Positions 7,524 through 14,958 of a DNA stretch of 36,674 bases are shown here, one piece after another. A program made the translations under genes and the position numbers. Under the pieces are notes generated by a model, which was not told the DNA's origin, searched no databases, and saw only the letters and a program-made list of their open reading frames with translations. Origin of the DNA: a virus; the IMG/VR virus record IMGVR_UViG_3300028809_000040, positions 1 to 36,674 of that record; one strand, written 5' to 3'. Within the stretch, counting starts at the first letter, position 1, and every line of letters starts with the position of its first letter.

Positions 7524-9059
7524 TTACTTCGTGCGGAGCAGCTTACGGGGGTCGGTGATGATCATTTGCGCGACATCGTGATCGTTCTCCAGGGTCTCCA
7601 TGAGGAGTTCATCGACCGTACCTTCCGCGAGGAGGTACACGAAGGTCGTGGAGTTCCTGGAGAGGGCGATGCGGTCACAGCACTGGGTGTAGTCGACATA
7701 CGAGGGCGTCAGAGACATCCAAATCATCTTGCTCGCCGTGGACAGGTCGATGCCGAGCGAGGCAGCCTGAGGCTGGACGACCATCACGCCGGCGTCGTCC
7801 CACTTGCGGAACTCCCGGATGTACTCGTCGGTTTCCTGGCGCTTGATGCCGCCGCGGATCTGCCACACCTTCAAGCCGAGCTTATCGGCCATGCTGGCGA
7901 TGGCGTCCATGTCGGGCTTGAAGCGGGCAGCCACCACCAGCTTCTCCTCCCGCTCCAAGGCATCCTCAAGGTGCGGCTTGAGGGCGTCCAGCTTCTCGCG
8001 TCCCACACGAACCACGTTGCCGTCTGTGGTCTTCGTCGTGCCGCCCGTGATCTGAGCGAGCCGCAGTGCCAGGACGAGGGCGATGGACGCCTCCGTAATC
8101 TCACCGTTCTCCAGGCGCGCCACCATCTCCTCGGCCATCTCGTCGTACACGCGGGCGGACTCACCCTTGAGGCGGATGTACTCGGTGATGTTCTCACGGG
8201 GCGGCAGGTCGAAACAGTCCGCGCGCTTGACGGCGTAGGAGTCCTCGAAGATGGCCTCTCGCACCTTGGCCAGCCCGAACTGTTTGGTGCCAACGAACTG
8301 CGGATAACCGTTCTTCTCGATCCACTTCCCGGTCATGTCCTGCATATCCTGATGGGTCTGGATGCCCAGCTCTCGCAAGCGCGCGGGATTGAGAAACTTC
8401 CACTGCATGTAGAGGTCGGCGATCTTCTTGGCCTTGGTCACGGGCGTGCCGGTGAGGATCACCCGCCACCCGAAATAGCCCTGCATGGACACGACCATCG
8501 TGGCCGCCTTGCCGGACGGGCTTTTGATCTTGTGCGACTCATCCAGGACCATGGCGACGTTACGATCGTTCCTACGGCCCCCGCCAAGCGCCGCCCAGTC
8601 CAGCAGCACCTTACGAGTCTTGAAGCGCCCTGACGCCTTGCTACGGCGTCCGCTGGGCAGCTTCTTTCCCGGCGTAGCGAACGCCTCGTAATTGATGACC
8701 ACCACCTGCATGTCGTAGGGGCCCATGGTGTCGGGCAGCGTGGGCATCTTGCGACGAGCCTTGGAGTCCCAGATGATCACCTGTGCCATGTAGGGACAGT
8801 GGACGTGGAATTCTTCGGCCCACACCCCCATGACGCGTGTCGGGCAGACGACGAGGAACCGACGGACACCGCGCTTCATGTGCAGCATGGACATGTAGTC
8901 GATGGTGGTCTTCGTCTTGCCGGTACGCGGCTCCATGAGGAGCCCGCCCCCATAGCCGTTGGAGATGAGCTTGCGGAGCGCCTCCTTCTGGTGGGCGTAG
9001 GGCCTCGTCTTGAAGCGGTACGTGGCCTTCTTCTTCCGCGGCAGGGTGGCCGTGGTCAT
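7524..9059 (-). CDS. SF2 DNA helicase, SNF2-like
   Basis: 511 residues. Motifs in order: Q-like segment PYAHQKEAL (20-28); Walker A EPRTGKTKT (43-51); motif Ia VVCPTRVMGVW; VVINYEAF; motif II DESH (173-176); motif III LTGTP (202-206). In the second RecA lobe are QPQAASLGIDLSTAS (motif V) and QCCDRIALSRN, the motif VI region with an Arg finger. This is the SNF2/RapA-type arrangement common in phage replication modules, where the enzyme unwinds or translocates on DNA. An AGGAG lies about 9 nt before ATG. It is the last gene of the 9059-13471 group before the leaderless promoter of the kinase operon. Confidence 0.9.
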   Translation of the reverse strand: MTTATLPRKKKATYRFKTRPYAHQKEALRKLISNGYGGGLLMEPRTGKTKTTIDYMSMLHMKRGVRRFLVVCPTRVMGVWAEEFHVHCPYMAQVIIWDSKARRKMPTLPDTMGPYDMQVVVINYEAFATPGKKLPSGRRSKASGRFKTRKVLLDWAALGGGRRNDRNVAMVLDESHKIKSPSGKAATMVVSMQGYFGWRVILTGTPVTKAKKIADLYMQWKFLNPARLRELGIQTHQDMQDMTGKWIEKNGYPQFVGTKQFGLAKVREAIFEDSYAVKRADCFDLPPRENITEYIRLKGESARVYDEMAEEMVARLENGEITEASIALVLALRLAQITGGTTKTTDGNVVRVGREKLDALKPHLEDALEREEKLVVAARFKPDMDAIASMADKLGLKVWQIRGGIKRQETDEYIREFRKWDDAGVMVVQPQAASLGIDLSTASKMIWMSLTPSYVDYTQCCDRIALSRNSTTFVYLLAEGTVDELLMETLENDHDVAQMIITDPRKLLRTK

Positions 9060-9071
9060 CGAGGCGGTCTC

Positions 9072-9563
9072 CTAGTCGTGCTGATGGACGGGGTAGGTGT
9101 GGCACTTGCAGTGCCCGTTCTCGTCCAGCCGGGTGCACTTGCAGGACGTCTTGGCACAGCAGGGGTGGTAGTGGAACAGCACCTGCCCGGTGCCCTCGAT
9201 GGTGACGAGGTTGCCGTGCGTCAGGCAGGTGAACAGCGGGCGAGTGGCCGCGTCGTCACCCGTGAACGTCGCCCGCCAGTTGTTCGGGTCCATCGCACGC
9301 TGCCGCTCGGCCTCGGAGCGGTTGGACGTCTCGTGCGCGATGCGGAGGAGATCCTCGTGCTGACGGAGACGCTCGGTTAGGTCACGGACCTTGTTGTTCT
9401 CGCGGTGGTACGCCTCGGCCCATCGCGCCGACGACTCGCGGACCGTCTTGTTGTCCCGCTGGAGAGCCTGCACCGCGCTCATGATGTCTGTCACCGTGGC
9501 TCGTGCCGGCAAGCCGAGCATCTTCGTTAGCGGGACCAGTCTCGGGTCCGGGCGTTCGTACAT
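9072..9563 (-). CDS. Hypothetical protein, coiled coil plus Cys/His-rich tail
   Basis: 163 residues, family not recognised. Residues 25-85 form a long charged helix with heptad character (AVQALQRDNKTVRESSARWAEAYHRENN), likely a coiled coil. The C-terminal 45 residues are rich in Cys and His (HYHPCCAKTSCKCTR, then HCKCHTYPVHQHD) and probably bind zinc. It sits between the helicase and a zinc-ribbon protein, so a DNA-associated role is possible but unproven. The leader GAGAGTGAGAGACC before ATG resembles the GAGAGTGAGGAC leader used in the plus-strand block. Confidence 0.7.
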   Translation of the reverse strand: MYERPDPRLVPLTKMLGLPARATVTDIMSAVQALQRDNKTVRESSARWAEAYHRENNKVRDLTERLRQHEDLLRIAHETSNRSEAERQRAMDPNNWRATFTGDDAATRPLFTCLTHGNLVTIEGTGQVLFHYHPCCAKTSCKCTRLDENGHCKCHTYPVHQHD

Positions 9564-9619
9564 GGTCTCTCACTCTCGTGGTACATGGCTGCGGGATACA
9601 CGGATCAACCGAGAACGAG

Positions 9620-9657
9620 GCGGGAGTCTCGACGCTAGGGGACAACGAGACTCCCGC
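9620..9657 (-). terminator. Hairpin, terminator or mRNA-processing element
   Basis: A perfect 12-bp inverted repeat, GCGGGAGTCTCG (9620-9631) and its complement (9646-9657), with a 14-nt loop. It lies 16 nt past the stop of the minus-strand gene at 9674. The tail on the minus strand is pyrimidine-rich but not a T run, so termination may be partial. Confidence 0.6.
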
Positions 9658-9673
9658 TCTGTTGGGTGTGGTG

Positions 9674-10129
9674 CTAGTTCTTGCCCAGCGTCACGTTTCC
9701 GTGAAGCATGGTCTCTTCCCTCATGCCGCAGTACACGCACACCGGGTGATTCGCGTAGTAGCGGTGCAGGTCGTCCCTCAGCGCGTGGTGCCGGCGCATG
9801 GCCTTGAAGTGCGTGGGTCGCCGGCACATGATGCACCAGTCGTAGCCCGCGGCCCGGTAGTGGTCGCGCAGGTTCTCCGGGGGCTTGAAACCGACGACAC
9901 GGGAGGTGATCGCCACGTCCTCGAACAGCGGGTGGCGGAGCATCTTCTTGGTCATCTCGAAGGCCTCGGGGAACGAGGCTACGGCCTTGCCGGCCCACTT
10001 CCCGTTCTCCTTGAGCCCCCAGACCCGCCAGGGCAGGGGGTGGAACAACTTCTTCGGCAGCACAGGCTGGCGAAGGAAGTAGCGCTTGTAATCCTCGTGC
10101 TTGAGGAGGGTTTTCAGTGTCGGTGACAT
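9674..10129 (-). CDS. Hypothetical zinc-binding protein
   Basis: 151 residues. The C-terminal half has two CxxC pairs (CIMC and CVYC) separated by about 35 residues rich in His and Arg (FKAMRRHHALRDDLHRYYANH), so one zinc site is likely. The N-terminal half is basic and aromatic with no recognised motif. I considered an HNH endonuclease, but the His-Asn-His core is not evident. The start ATG has no close Shine-Dalgarno and lies exactly 6 nt from a TAAGAT -10, so translation is probably leaderless. It has its own promoter and is followed by a hairpin. Confidence 0.65.
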   Translation of the reverse strand: MSPTLKTLLKHEDYKRYFLRQPVLPKKLFHPLPWRVWGLKENGKWAGKAVASFPEAFEMTKKMLRHPLFEDVAITSRVVGFKPPENLRDHYRAAGYDWCIMCRRPTHFKAMRRHHALRDDLHRYYANHPVCVYCGMREETMLHGNVTLGKN

Positions 10130-10135
10130 GACTTG

Positions 10136-10165
10136 ATCTTACCCCACCAAAGGTATGCGGGTCAA
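10136..10165 (-). promoter_or_regulatory. Sigma-70-like promoter, leaderless layout
   Basis: On the minus strand: TTGACC (10165-10160), 18 nt, TAAGAT (10141-10136), then 6 nt to ATG 10129. The last bases before ATG (GATCAAGTC) are identical to those before the gene starting at 796. Confidence 0.65.
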
Positions 10166-10181
10166 CCCTGGAAATGATCGA

Positions 10182-10210
10182 GAAGCGCTGAGAGAGCGTT
10201 AGGGCGCTTC
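10182..10210 (-). terminator. Probable terminator of the primase-helicase gene
   Basis: A 7-bp stem GAAGCGC/GCGCTTC (10182-10188 and 10204-10210) with a 15-nt loop overlaps the stop codon of the gene ending at 10209. A T-containing stretch follows on the minus strand. It separates this gene from the promoter at 10136-10165. Confidence 0.5.
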
Positions 10211-12695
10211 ACTCGTCCTCGCGTGTACGCTTACGCCTCTCAATGTTCTCGCGCTTCCTACGGGCCCACTCAGCGCCGTCTCGGGGCATGTGCGTCTCGC
10301 TCTCGATACTCTCACTGGCGCAGGAACGACAGAGAGGCCGACCCTTCTGGTAGCCGATGTCGTCAGGTCGGAGCAGGTGCTCAAATTCACCACACCTGCG
10401 GCACTCGCGCTTGGGTCCCGCGTTGGGCCTGTCTTTGACCTTGGAGAAGTCCAGGTCCTTAACGCCGGGTCGGGTAGTCGGCGCGTTAGACACGGGTGCG
10501 TAGGTGGTGCGGTTGCCCTCCTTGTTCTCGATGAGCAGACCGCGGCGCACCATCTGATCCATGAGGTTGTACGCATTTTGGGCGTTACCCCCGATGGCAT
10601 TTTTCAGGCGGTAGCGAACCATGGGCTGGCCGCTCTCCCGCAGTATCTCCAGCACACGGAACTCCTCGTCCGACACGGGAGTATGCTGGGCATGGACGGG
10701 CGAATCGCCAGCAGGTGCCGAGTGGGTGGTCTCCCCCTCGACCGGTTCGAAGACCGCACGGGTGATCCTGCCCGCCAGAGTGGAGGTCATCACGAACTGG
10801 GCCACGTCGTGGAACGCCTCGGGTTGGTCGGCGGGCACGTGCCGGCGCTTGTACCTCAGGATACGACCCACGCGATCCTTCACGGCCGACAAGATTAGAC
10901 GACCCGTGCCGCCCATCACCAGGCTGCCGTTCTTATCGGCACGGAGTTCGTACTCCACGCCGGTGAGCTTGGCACCCTTCTGGATCGTGCCGGAGACACG
11001 AGACCCCATCTTGGTGGTGTGGTCGATCTGGAACGTGGCGATGCCCGCGTCCAGGAACGGCTGGATCTGCCGCTTGTGCCACCACGCGTAGTCTGTGGCC
11101 TTGCTGCCGTCCAGGAACGGAGCCGGTTTGTCGTGTCCCTCCTCGCTCGACCAGTCGGCCATGGAGGCCGACACACCGTCCACGATGACGAGATCCCACC
11201 CGGACAGCTTCTGTGCCAGAACCTCGATGGCCTCGCTGGCGGTCAGCTCCCCCGCGTCGGAAAGTATGCCACCGAAGTACAGGAACTGGGTCCGGATCAT
11301 CTGCTCGGAGATGCCGTGCTGACCCATCATGCGGTCACGGATGAACGTGTCGGGGCTGTCCTCGAAGTCGAAGTAAGCCACCCGGCCACCCTGTTTCATG
11401 ATCTCGTGGACCATGGCGATGGTGACGTGGGTCTTGCCGAGGCCTCGGTCCGACGAGATGCCGTGGGACTTGCCGGGGTACAGGAGGAAGTACTGCCCGC
11501 ACGGAACGAGCGTCGGCTCCAGCGGCTTGTAATCCGCGGAGAGTAGATCGTCCAGGTTGGGTGTGGCAAACGGGAAATCCTCGCCGAGATCCAGATCCAC
11601 CGCGGAGTGCGCCGTGGGAGCCGTGCCGGCAGGCCTCGTCGGGTCGACCTTGGGTTCGGTCCGGGGTCGATCCTTGACGTCCGGCGCCTGTGGGGTGGAT
11701 ACGATGTCATCCGCGGTGAGGGTGCCGGACGGGACAGCGGCCGACTCGCGCCGGTAGATGCGAGCGATGTCCTTGCGGATGTCGTAGCCGTTCTCCTCCT
11801 CCTGTTTGTCCAGCAGGGGCTCACACTCCAGCGAGAAGGCATAGGCCACGTTCACGTCAAGGCCGCTCTTAATGGCGTCCTTCACGATGGCGATGGCCGC
11901 CATGTAGCGACGGCATCCACCCGACTGGAAGCGCCCGTTCCACTCACGAACCACCTTGCGCATTCGTGCGTACTCACGGCCCCGGGGGTTGAAGTCCTTC
12001 GGCACCTCGGGCAGGGTGAGTGGCCCCTGTACCACACCAGCCGAGTCGGTGCCGGCGGGCGTGTCCGGGATGGCGAGCCACTTGGCCACGTTCTTCGGGT
12101 GGTGGCGCGTCTCGGACAGCCGCTCGATGGTGACCAGCGGTCGGTCGGGGTACTTGTGGTTCACCGTGCCGGGGATGCGCAGGACGGTGGTGCAGTCGAA
12201 CTTGTCCCCGTCGATGAGAGCCTTAAGGCCGCGGTTGAGACGCTCCAGCTCCGCCGGGGGTACGGCGTGGGACAAGCGGATGTAGACGTGGTACTTCGGC
12301 CCGACCGGGGTGGAGCCACCGGAACGGATGAGCGTGGCGTCCAGCTCCACGAGCCGCGCACGCGCCTCCTTGGAGAGCCCGTTGTCCGCGTCGCCGAACA
12401 CCACTCGGCTGGGAAGAGCCTGCTCCTTCTTGCGACCGGACTGCCCGCTCATGGGTGTGGGAGCAAAGAAGATCTCTTCACCGCGGTTGGAGCGCACGAT
12501 GAAGCGCTCCAGTCGCCCCATCACCACGTCCGGGTTGCCGGTGTTGAGCCGGAGACGATTGGGGGTATCGTGCCACTTCTGTGTCCGCTTACCGCGGTCG
12601 GTCATACTGGCCGTGGCGAGTTTGAGCGTGGCGCCCTCATCATCGCCGTACAGGTTCTCGAAGAACCTGGACGCCTCGTCAAGCCTGTTGGTCAC
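10209..12695 (-). CDS. Primase-polymerase / RecA-like helicase fusion
   Basis: 828 residues with a GTG start preceded by ACAGGGG. The N-terminal domain (1-190) is an archaeo-eukaryotic-type PrimPol as in RepB-like primases: GDAD (101-104) supplies the metal-binding acids, then SGGSTPVGPKYHVYIRLS and LRIPGTVNHKYP. A central RecA/AAA domain (395-600) has Walker A SDRGLGKTH (415-423) and Walker B LVIVDG (502-507), with FQIDHTTK downstream. A winged-helix segment follows (roughly 675-735, EEFRVLEILRESGQPM), then a CRRC...CRSC zinc ribbon near 765-795 and a basic tail. The combination fits a replication initiator that primes and loads or drives unwinding, next to the iteron region at 13737-14149. 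Confidence 0.88.
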   Translation of the reverse strand: MTNRLDEASRFFENLYGDDEGATLKLATASMTDRGKRTQKWHDTPNRLRLNTGNPDVVMGRLERFIVRSNRGEEIFFAPTPMSGQSGRKKEQALPSRVVFGDADNGLSKEARARLVELDATLIRSGGSTPVGPKYHVYIRLSHAVPPAELERLNRGLKALIDGDKFDCTTVLRIPGTVNHKYPDRPLVTIERLSETRHHPKNVAKWLAIPDTPAGTDSAGVVQGPLTLPEVPKDFNPRGREYARMRKVVREWNGRFQSGGCRRYMAAIAIVKDAIKSGLDVNVAYAFSLECEPLLDKQEEENGYDIRKDIARIYRRESAAVPSGTLTADDIVSTPQAPDVKDRPRTEPKVDPTRPAGTAPTAHSAVDLDLGEDFPFATPNLDDLLSADYKPLEPTLVPCGQYFLLYPGKSHGISSDRGLGKTHVTIAMVHEIMKQGGRVAYFDFEDSPDTFIRDRMMGQHGISEQMIRTQFLYFGGILSDAGELTASEAIEVLAQKLSGWDLVIVDGVSASMADWSSEEGHDKPAPFLDGSKATDYAWWHKRQIQPFLDAGIATFQIDHTTKMGSRVSGTIQKGAKLTGVEYELRADKNGSLVMGGTGRLILSAVKDRVGRILRYKRRHVPADQPEAFHDVAQFVMTSTLAGRITRAVFEPVEGETTHSAPAGDSPVHAQHTPVSDEEFRVLEILRESGQPMVRYRLKNAIGGNAQNAYNLMDQMVRRGLLIENKEGNRTTYAPVSNAPTTRPGVKDLDFSKVKDRPNAGPKRECRRCGEFEHLLRPDDIGYQKGRPLCRSCASESIESETHMPRDGAEWARRKRENIERRKRTREDE

Positions 12696-12767
12696 TCGGT
12701 CTAACCCCTGTCAGGTCAATGGGGGGTGTGGATGAAGGATCACGCTACGTGCCGATCTGCGGCTGTG

Positions 12768-13013
12768 CTACTCCGTAACCATGGCCTTGATGGAGGCATA
12801 GGGAGCGGTCAGGCTCTTACCCTCTTCGGTGGTGCAGGCAAACCACAAAGCCTCGGTACCGGGGAACGGCTTGCCGGTCTCTCGGTTCGGAACGCAGTCC
12901 CAGAACACGGAGAAGGAACCCTCCTTCAAGTGGTACCACTCGCCGTCGGGGAGTAGGATGGACAGGACGGAAGTCTCGTTGCCGTGGGAGTCCAGGTAAG
13001 GCTGGTTGCTCAT
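12768..13013 (-). CDS. Hypothetical protein
   Basis: 81 residues, family not recognised. It is a compact, mostly beta protein by composition (SVLSILLPDGEWYHLKEGSFSVFWDCV) without signal peptide or membrane segment. ATG overlaps the TAA of the upstream gene by one base (TAATG), so translation is coupled. Its place at the head of the replication operon suggests an accessory role, which is only inference. Confidence 0.7.
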   Translation of the reverse strand: MSNQPYLDSHGNETSVLSILLPDGEWYHLKEGSFSVFWDCVPNRETGKPFPGTEALWFACTTEEGKSLTAPYASIKAMVTE

Positions 13014-13471
13014 TAGACGGTTGCCCCTCGGATGTCGGCCTTCTCGACCAGGGGGACGGGTTTGGTGTTGAGGTTCTTACGGCGGATGCGGGGAACGACC
13101 GCACGGCCTTGCTTGACCACGGGCGGCTCGTCGCCCTCGAAGAACTGGAAGGCCACCTGTGTCTCGGACACGATGACCACGCGAACCTTGAGCTGGTCAT
13201 AGATGGGCTCCATGGAGACCGAGCCGCCCTTGACCACCAGCGCCTTTTTGGCCTTGGCGCGCCGCTGCTTGGTGACCACCTGCGCCCGCTTGTAGAGGGT
13301 CACGCGGAACCTCATGACCGTGTGCGTGGCCGGGAAGTCGATACCCAGCTCCGCCAGCCAGATGTCGCCGGCACCCTTCTCGTCCAGCTTGGTCCAGTGC
13401 TCCCAGGGGTAGACCATCTGGGCTTCCTGTGTTGGCTTCCGGTCGGGCCAGTAGTCGATGACCTCGGCCAT
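13013..13471 (-). CDS. Hypothetical protein, first gene of the leftward replication operon
   Basis: 152 residues, family not recognised. It has an acidic aromatic N-terminus (MAEVIDYWPDRKP), a central beta-rich region with a very basic stretch (YKRAQVVTKQRRAKAKKALVVKGG), and a basic segment near the C-terminus (PRIRRKNLNTKP). The charge pattern suggests nucleic-acid binding, possibly single-stranded DNA, but no OB-fold signature is clear. GAGGA lies 9 nt before ATG. It is the gene nearest the divergent control region on the left side, with a candidate promoter at 13584-13613. Confidence 0.7.
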   Translation of the reverse strand: MAEVIDYWPDRKPTQEAQMVYPWEHWTKLDEKGAGDIWLAELGIDFPATHTVMRFRVTLYKRAQVVTKQRRAKAKKALVVKGGSVSMEPIYDQLKVRVVIVSETQVAFQFFEGDEPPVVKQGRAVVPRIRRKNLNTKPVPLVEKADIRGATV

Positions 13472-13583
13472 GTGGGTATGTCCTCGCTTCCGCTTGACGG
13501 GTTCGGATAGTGCTGAGGCTGTGATCGGCGGTGCAGTGTGGGGCAGTTAATATGCCCACAGCAGCTGACGAGACAGCCACGCT

Positions 13584-13613
13584 ATCGTAACATACCGGGA
13601 ACGAATCGAACAA
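13584..13613 (-). promoter_or_regulatory. Candidate leftward promoter of the replication operon
   Basis: On the minus strand: TTGTTC (13613-13608), 18 nt, TACGAT (13589-13584), giving a leader of about 105 nt before the gene at 13471. The -35-like hexamer matches the first six bases of the TTGTTCYG repeats to its right, so the repeat-binding protein could also act here. Confidence 0.45.
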
Positions 13614-13736
13614 GTAACCGCATGAAGGCACGAGACGCGGGGCATGGATGGGTCGGAGGAACCCTATCCCCAAAAGCGATACGCGGAGGGCGTGGGTCAA
13701 AATGTTTGACAAGATCGGTAGTGCCGCCGAAAAAGA

Positions 13737-14149
13737 TTGTTCCGTATTGTTCCGTCCACTTTTATGGCGATTTGGTGTCGAGGAGCTTTTCCACCTGAGG
13801 GTTGGGTTGAAGCCACGGGAGTATTGTTCTGTATTGTTCCGTCCACTTACTGGATGTTATGTCCGAAAAGGATTGTTCCGCGGGAGTTTGGGGAGCGATC
13901 GAGGTGGGACGTAGGCGGGGAGCGCCGAGTGCATTGTTCCGATCTTGTTCTGAGTGCATTGTTCCGATCTTGTTCTGAGCTGTTTCCGCAGCGTAGGGGA
14001 CAAGTTACCGGTGCGTTGTTCTGCATTGTTCCGATCTTGTTCTGCTCGCGCGCGCGTGAGCGCACTCTCTCCCGCTTATTCTTCTCGGCGAAGCCGAGAG
14101 AAGAATAAGCGGAGAGAGCATGAGTGCGCATGGCTCGTCGATTGTTCTG
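13737..14149 (+). repeat. Iteron-like array, 13 copies of TTGTTCYG
   Basis: Exact copies start at 13737, 13747, 13824, 13834, 13873, 13934, 13945, 13959, 13970, 14016, 14026, 14037 and 14142; a degenerate copy lies near 13981. All are in the same orientation. Many pairs are 10 or 11 bp apart, so they face the same side of the helix. A composite unit GCATTGTTCCGATCTTGTTCTG, split here as two octamers 11 bp apart, occurs three times (from 13932, 13957 and 14024). The array lies in the 729-bp gene-free gap between divergent operons. Such arrays bind replication initiators or regulators. The rest of the gap (13472-13736) shows only the promoter at 13584-13613 and a TTGACA at 13706. Confidence 0.85.
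14060..14129. repeat. Long imperfect inverted repeat in the divergent control region
   Basis: The inner arms CCGCTTATTCTTCTCGGC (14072-14089) and 14093-14112 pair over 18 bp with a 2-nt bulge and a GAA loop. Outer arms starting GCGCACTC (14060) and ending GAGTGCGC (14129) extend the structure with a bulge. It lies directly after the main iteron cluster and after a CGCGCGCG run. It could be a bidirectional terminator, an origin structure or a cruciform. Confidence 0.8.
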
Positions 14150-14173
14150 CTGGGTAGAGATGGAGTTTTCTAG

Positions 14174-14200
14174 CCGCAAGACGGGTGATAGTTTGACAGT
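14174..14200 (+). promoter_or_regulatory. Leaderless promoter, CCGCA-box type, copy 4
   Basis: CCGCAAGACGGG (14174-14185), 3 nt, TAGTTT (14189-14194), 6 nt, ATG at 14201. It faces right, so the same promoter design starts both the leftward replication genes and the rightward block. The TTGACA at 14193 overlaps it and is too close to ATG to be a -35 for this gene. Confidence 0.6.
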
Positions 14201-14497
14201 ATGGATATGAAGATTTCTCTCGGCGGAAAGATCGTGGTTCAATGTCGGGAGTGCAGAGAATGGGAGGAGGGTATTGGTACCCTCAAGGTGGTTGTCTGTT
14301 GGTCCACCAAGAAGCGAGAGTGGAAGTCCTGGATCCTCCATCGAGGGTGCATGGCAACTTGGAGGGGGAGGGGGAGGGGTGGCATGGACTCGTGGCTGAC
14401 CGCGCAGGGTGCTACGGAGATGGAGTTCTCGGAGTTCTTGATCCGCCTATTCCGCCGGGAGGCTGTGGTGTTGACGCTTGACGATGACGTGGAGTAA
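14201..14497 (+). CDS. Hypothetical zinc-binding protein, first gene of the rightward block
   Basis: 98 residues, family not recognised. The Cys/His pattern C-x2-C (CREC) then, about 18 residues on, C-WSTKKREWKSWILHRGC suggests a small zinc site. A Gly/Arg-rich stretch follows (WRGRGRGG), and the C-terminus is acidic. The start at ATG 14201 is supported by the upstream TAGTTT -10 exactly 6 nt away and by the absence of a Shine-Dalgarno. As the gene nearest the iteron array on the right, it is a candidate regulator, but this is only positional. Confidence 0.65.
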   Translation: MDMKISLGGKIVVQCRECREWEEGIGTLKVVVCWSTKKREWKSWILHRGCMATWRGRGRGGMDSWLTAQGATEMEFSEFLIRLFRREAVVLTLDDDVE

Positions 14498-14607
14498 CGT
14501 CAGTTTCCCAGGGCGCCCATGTCCGTTTAAGGGCCCAACAACTGTTTACCGACCGGAGATGCGCGGCTAGTTCTGAGCCCTTCGCAGATGCCACGAGAGG
14601 ACCCACC

Positions 14608-14850
14608 ATGTCAAGGACCGCAGGAGCCGAGGGCCTGTCCCCGGCCATGGCTGGACACGCCCGCCTCAAGAAGTACCAGATCCGCCATGCGCCTGAGGGC
14701 TGGTGGGGCAGGGTGCCATACGGGTCCTGGAGATGGTACGAGACATGGGACCTGGCCGTCCTCGACCTGTCCATACGGCATGAGACGCGCCGCCTCAAGG
14801 CGGAGAAGCGAGCGCGACGAGAGCGCAACGAGAGCGCGACAATCGACTAG
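14608..14850 (+). CDS. Hypothetical small basic protein
   Basis: 80 residues. A tryptophan-rich middle (EGWWGRVPYGSWRWYETWDLAVLDL) is followed by a strongly basic helical C-terminus (ETRRLKAEKRARRERNES). There is no membrane segment or known motif. A GAGAGGA Shine-Dalgarno lies 7 nt before ATG. The 110-bp gap on its left shows no clear feature. A hairpin follows its stop codon. Confidence 0.65.
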   Translation: MSRTAGAEGLSPAMAGHARLKKYQIRHAPEGWWGRVPYGSWRWYETWDLAVLDLSIRHETRRLKAEKRARRERNESATID

Positions 14851-14891
14851 AGAGCGTGCCTAACGACGCTAGGAGCGTCCTGTAGGCTCTC
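14850..14891 (+). terminator. Two-part hairpin after the 14608-14850 gene
   Basis: Outer stem GAGAGC/GCTCTC (14850-14855 and 14886-14891), then a short CCT/AGG pairing and inner stem GACGCT/AGCGTC (14865-14870 and 14874-14879). No T run follows, so it may stabilise or process RNA rather than terminate. Confidence 0.45.
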
Positions 14892-14958
14892 GACAGTGCG
14901 AGTGCGCGTGTACTCTCACTCAGCAAGTGATCAAGCGCCAGAGAGCACGTGAGGACTT

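Noticed and set aside
9674-10129. HNH endonuclease
   Set aside because: There are two CxxC pairs and many His, but the His-Asn-His core and the usual spacing are not seen. It is kept as a zinc-binding hypothetical.
13648-13914. 88-codon open frame within the iteron region
   Set aside because: It repeats CSVLFRPL only because the DNA repeats are translated, has no convincing ribosome site, and other frames across the array give similar repeats.
13737-14149. CRISPR array
   Set aside because: The repeats are 8 nt with 2-3 nt or irregular gaps. There are no spacers of uniform 30-40 nt and no cas genes apart from a RecB/Cas4-like nuclease of replication type.
14193-14198. TTGACA as a -35 element for the gene at 14201
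   Set aside because: It is 2 nt before ATG, and no -10 lies at the right distance downstream. The overlapping TAGTTT -10 fits the four-site pattern better.
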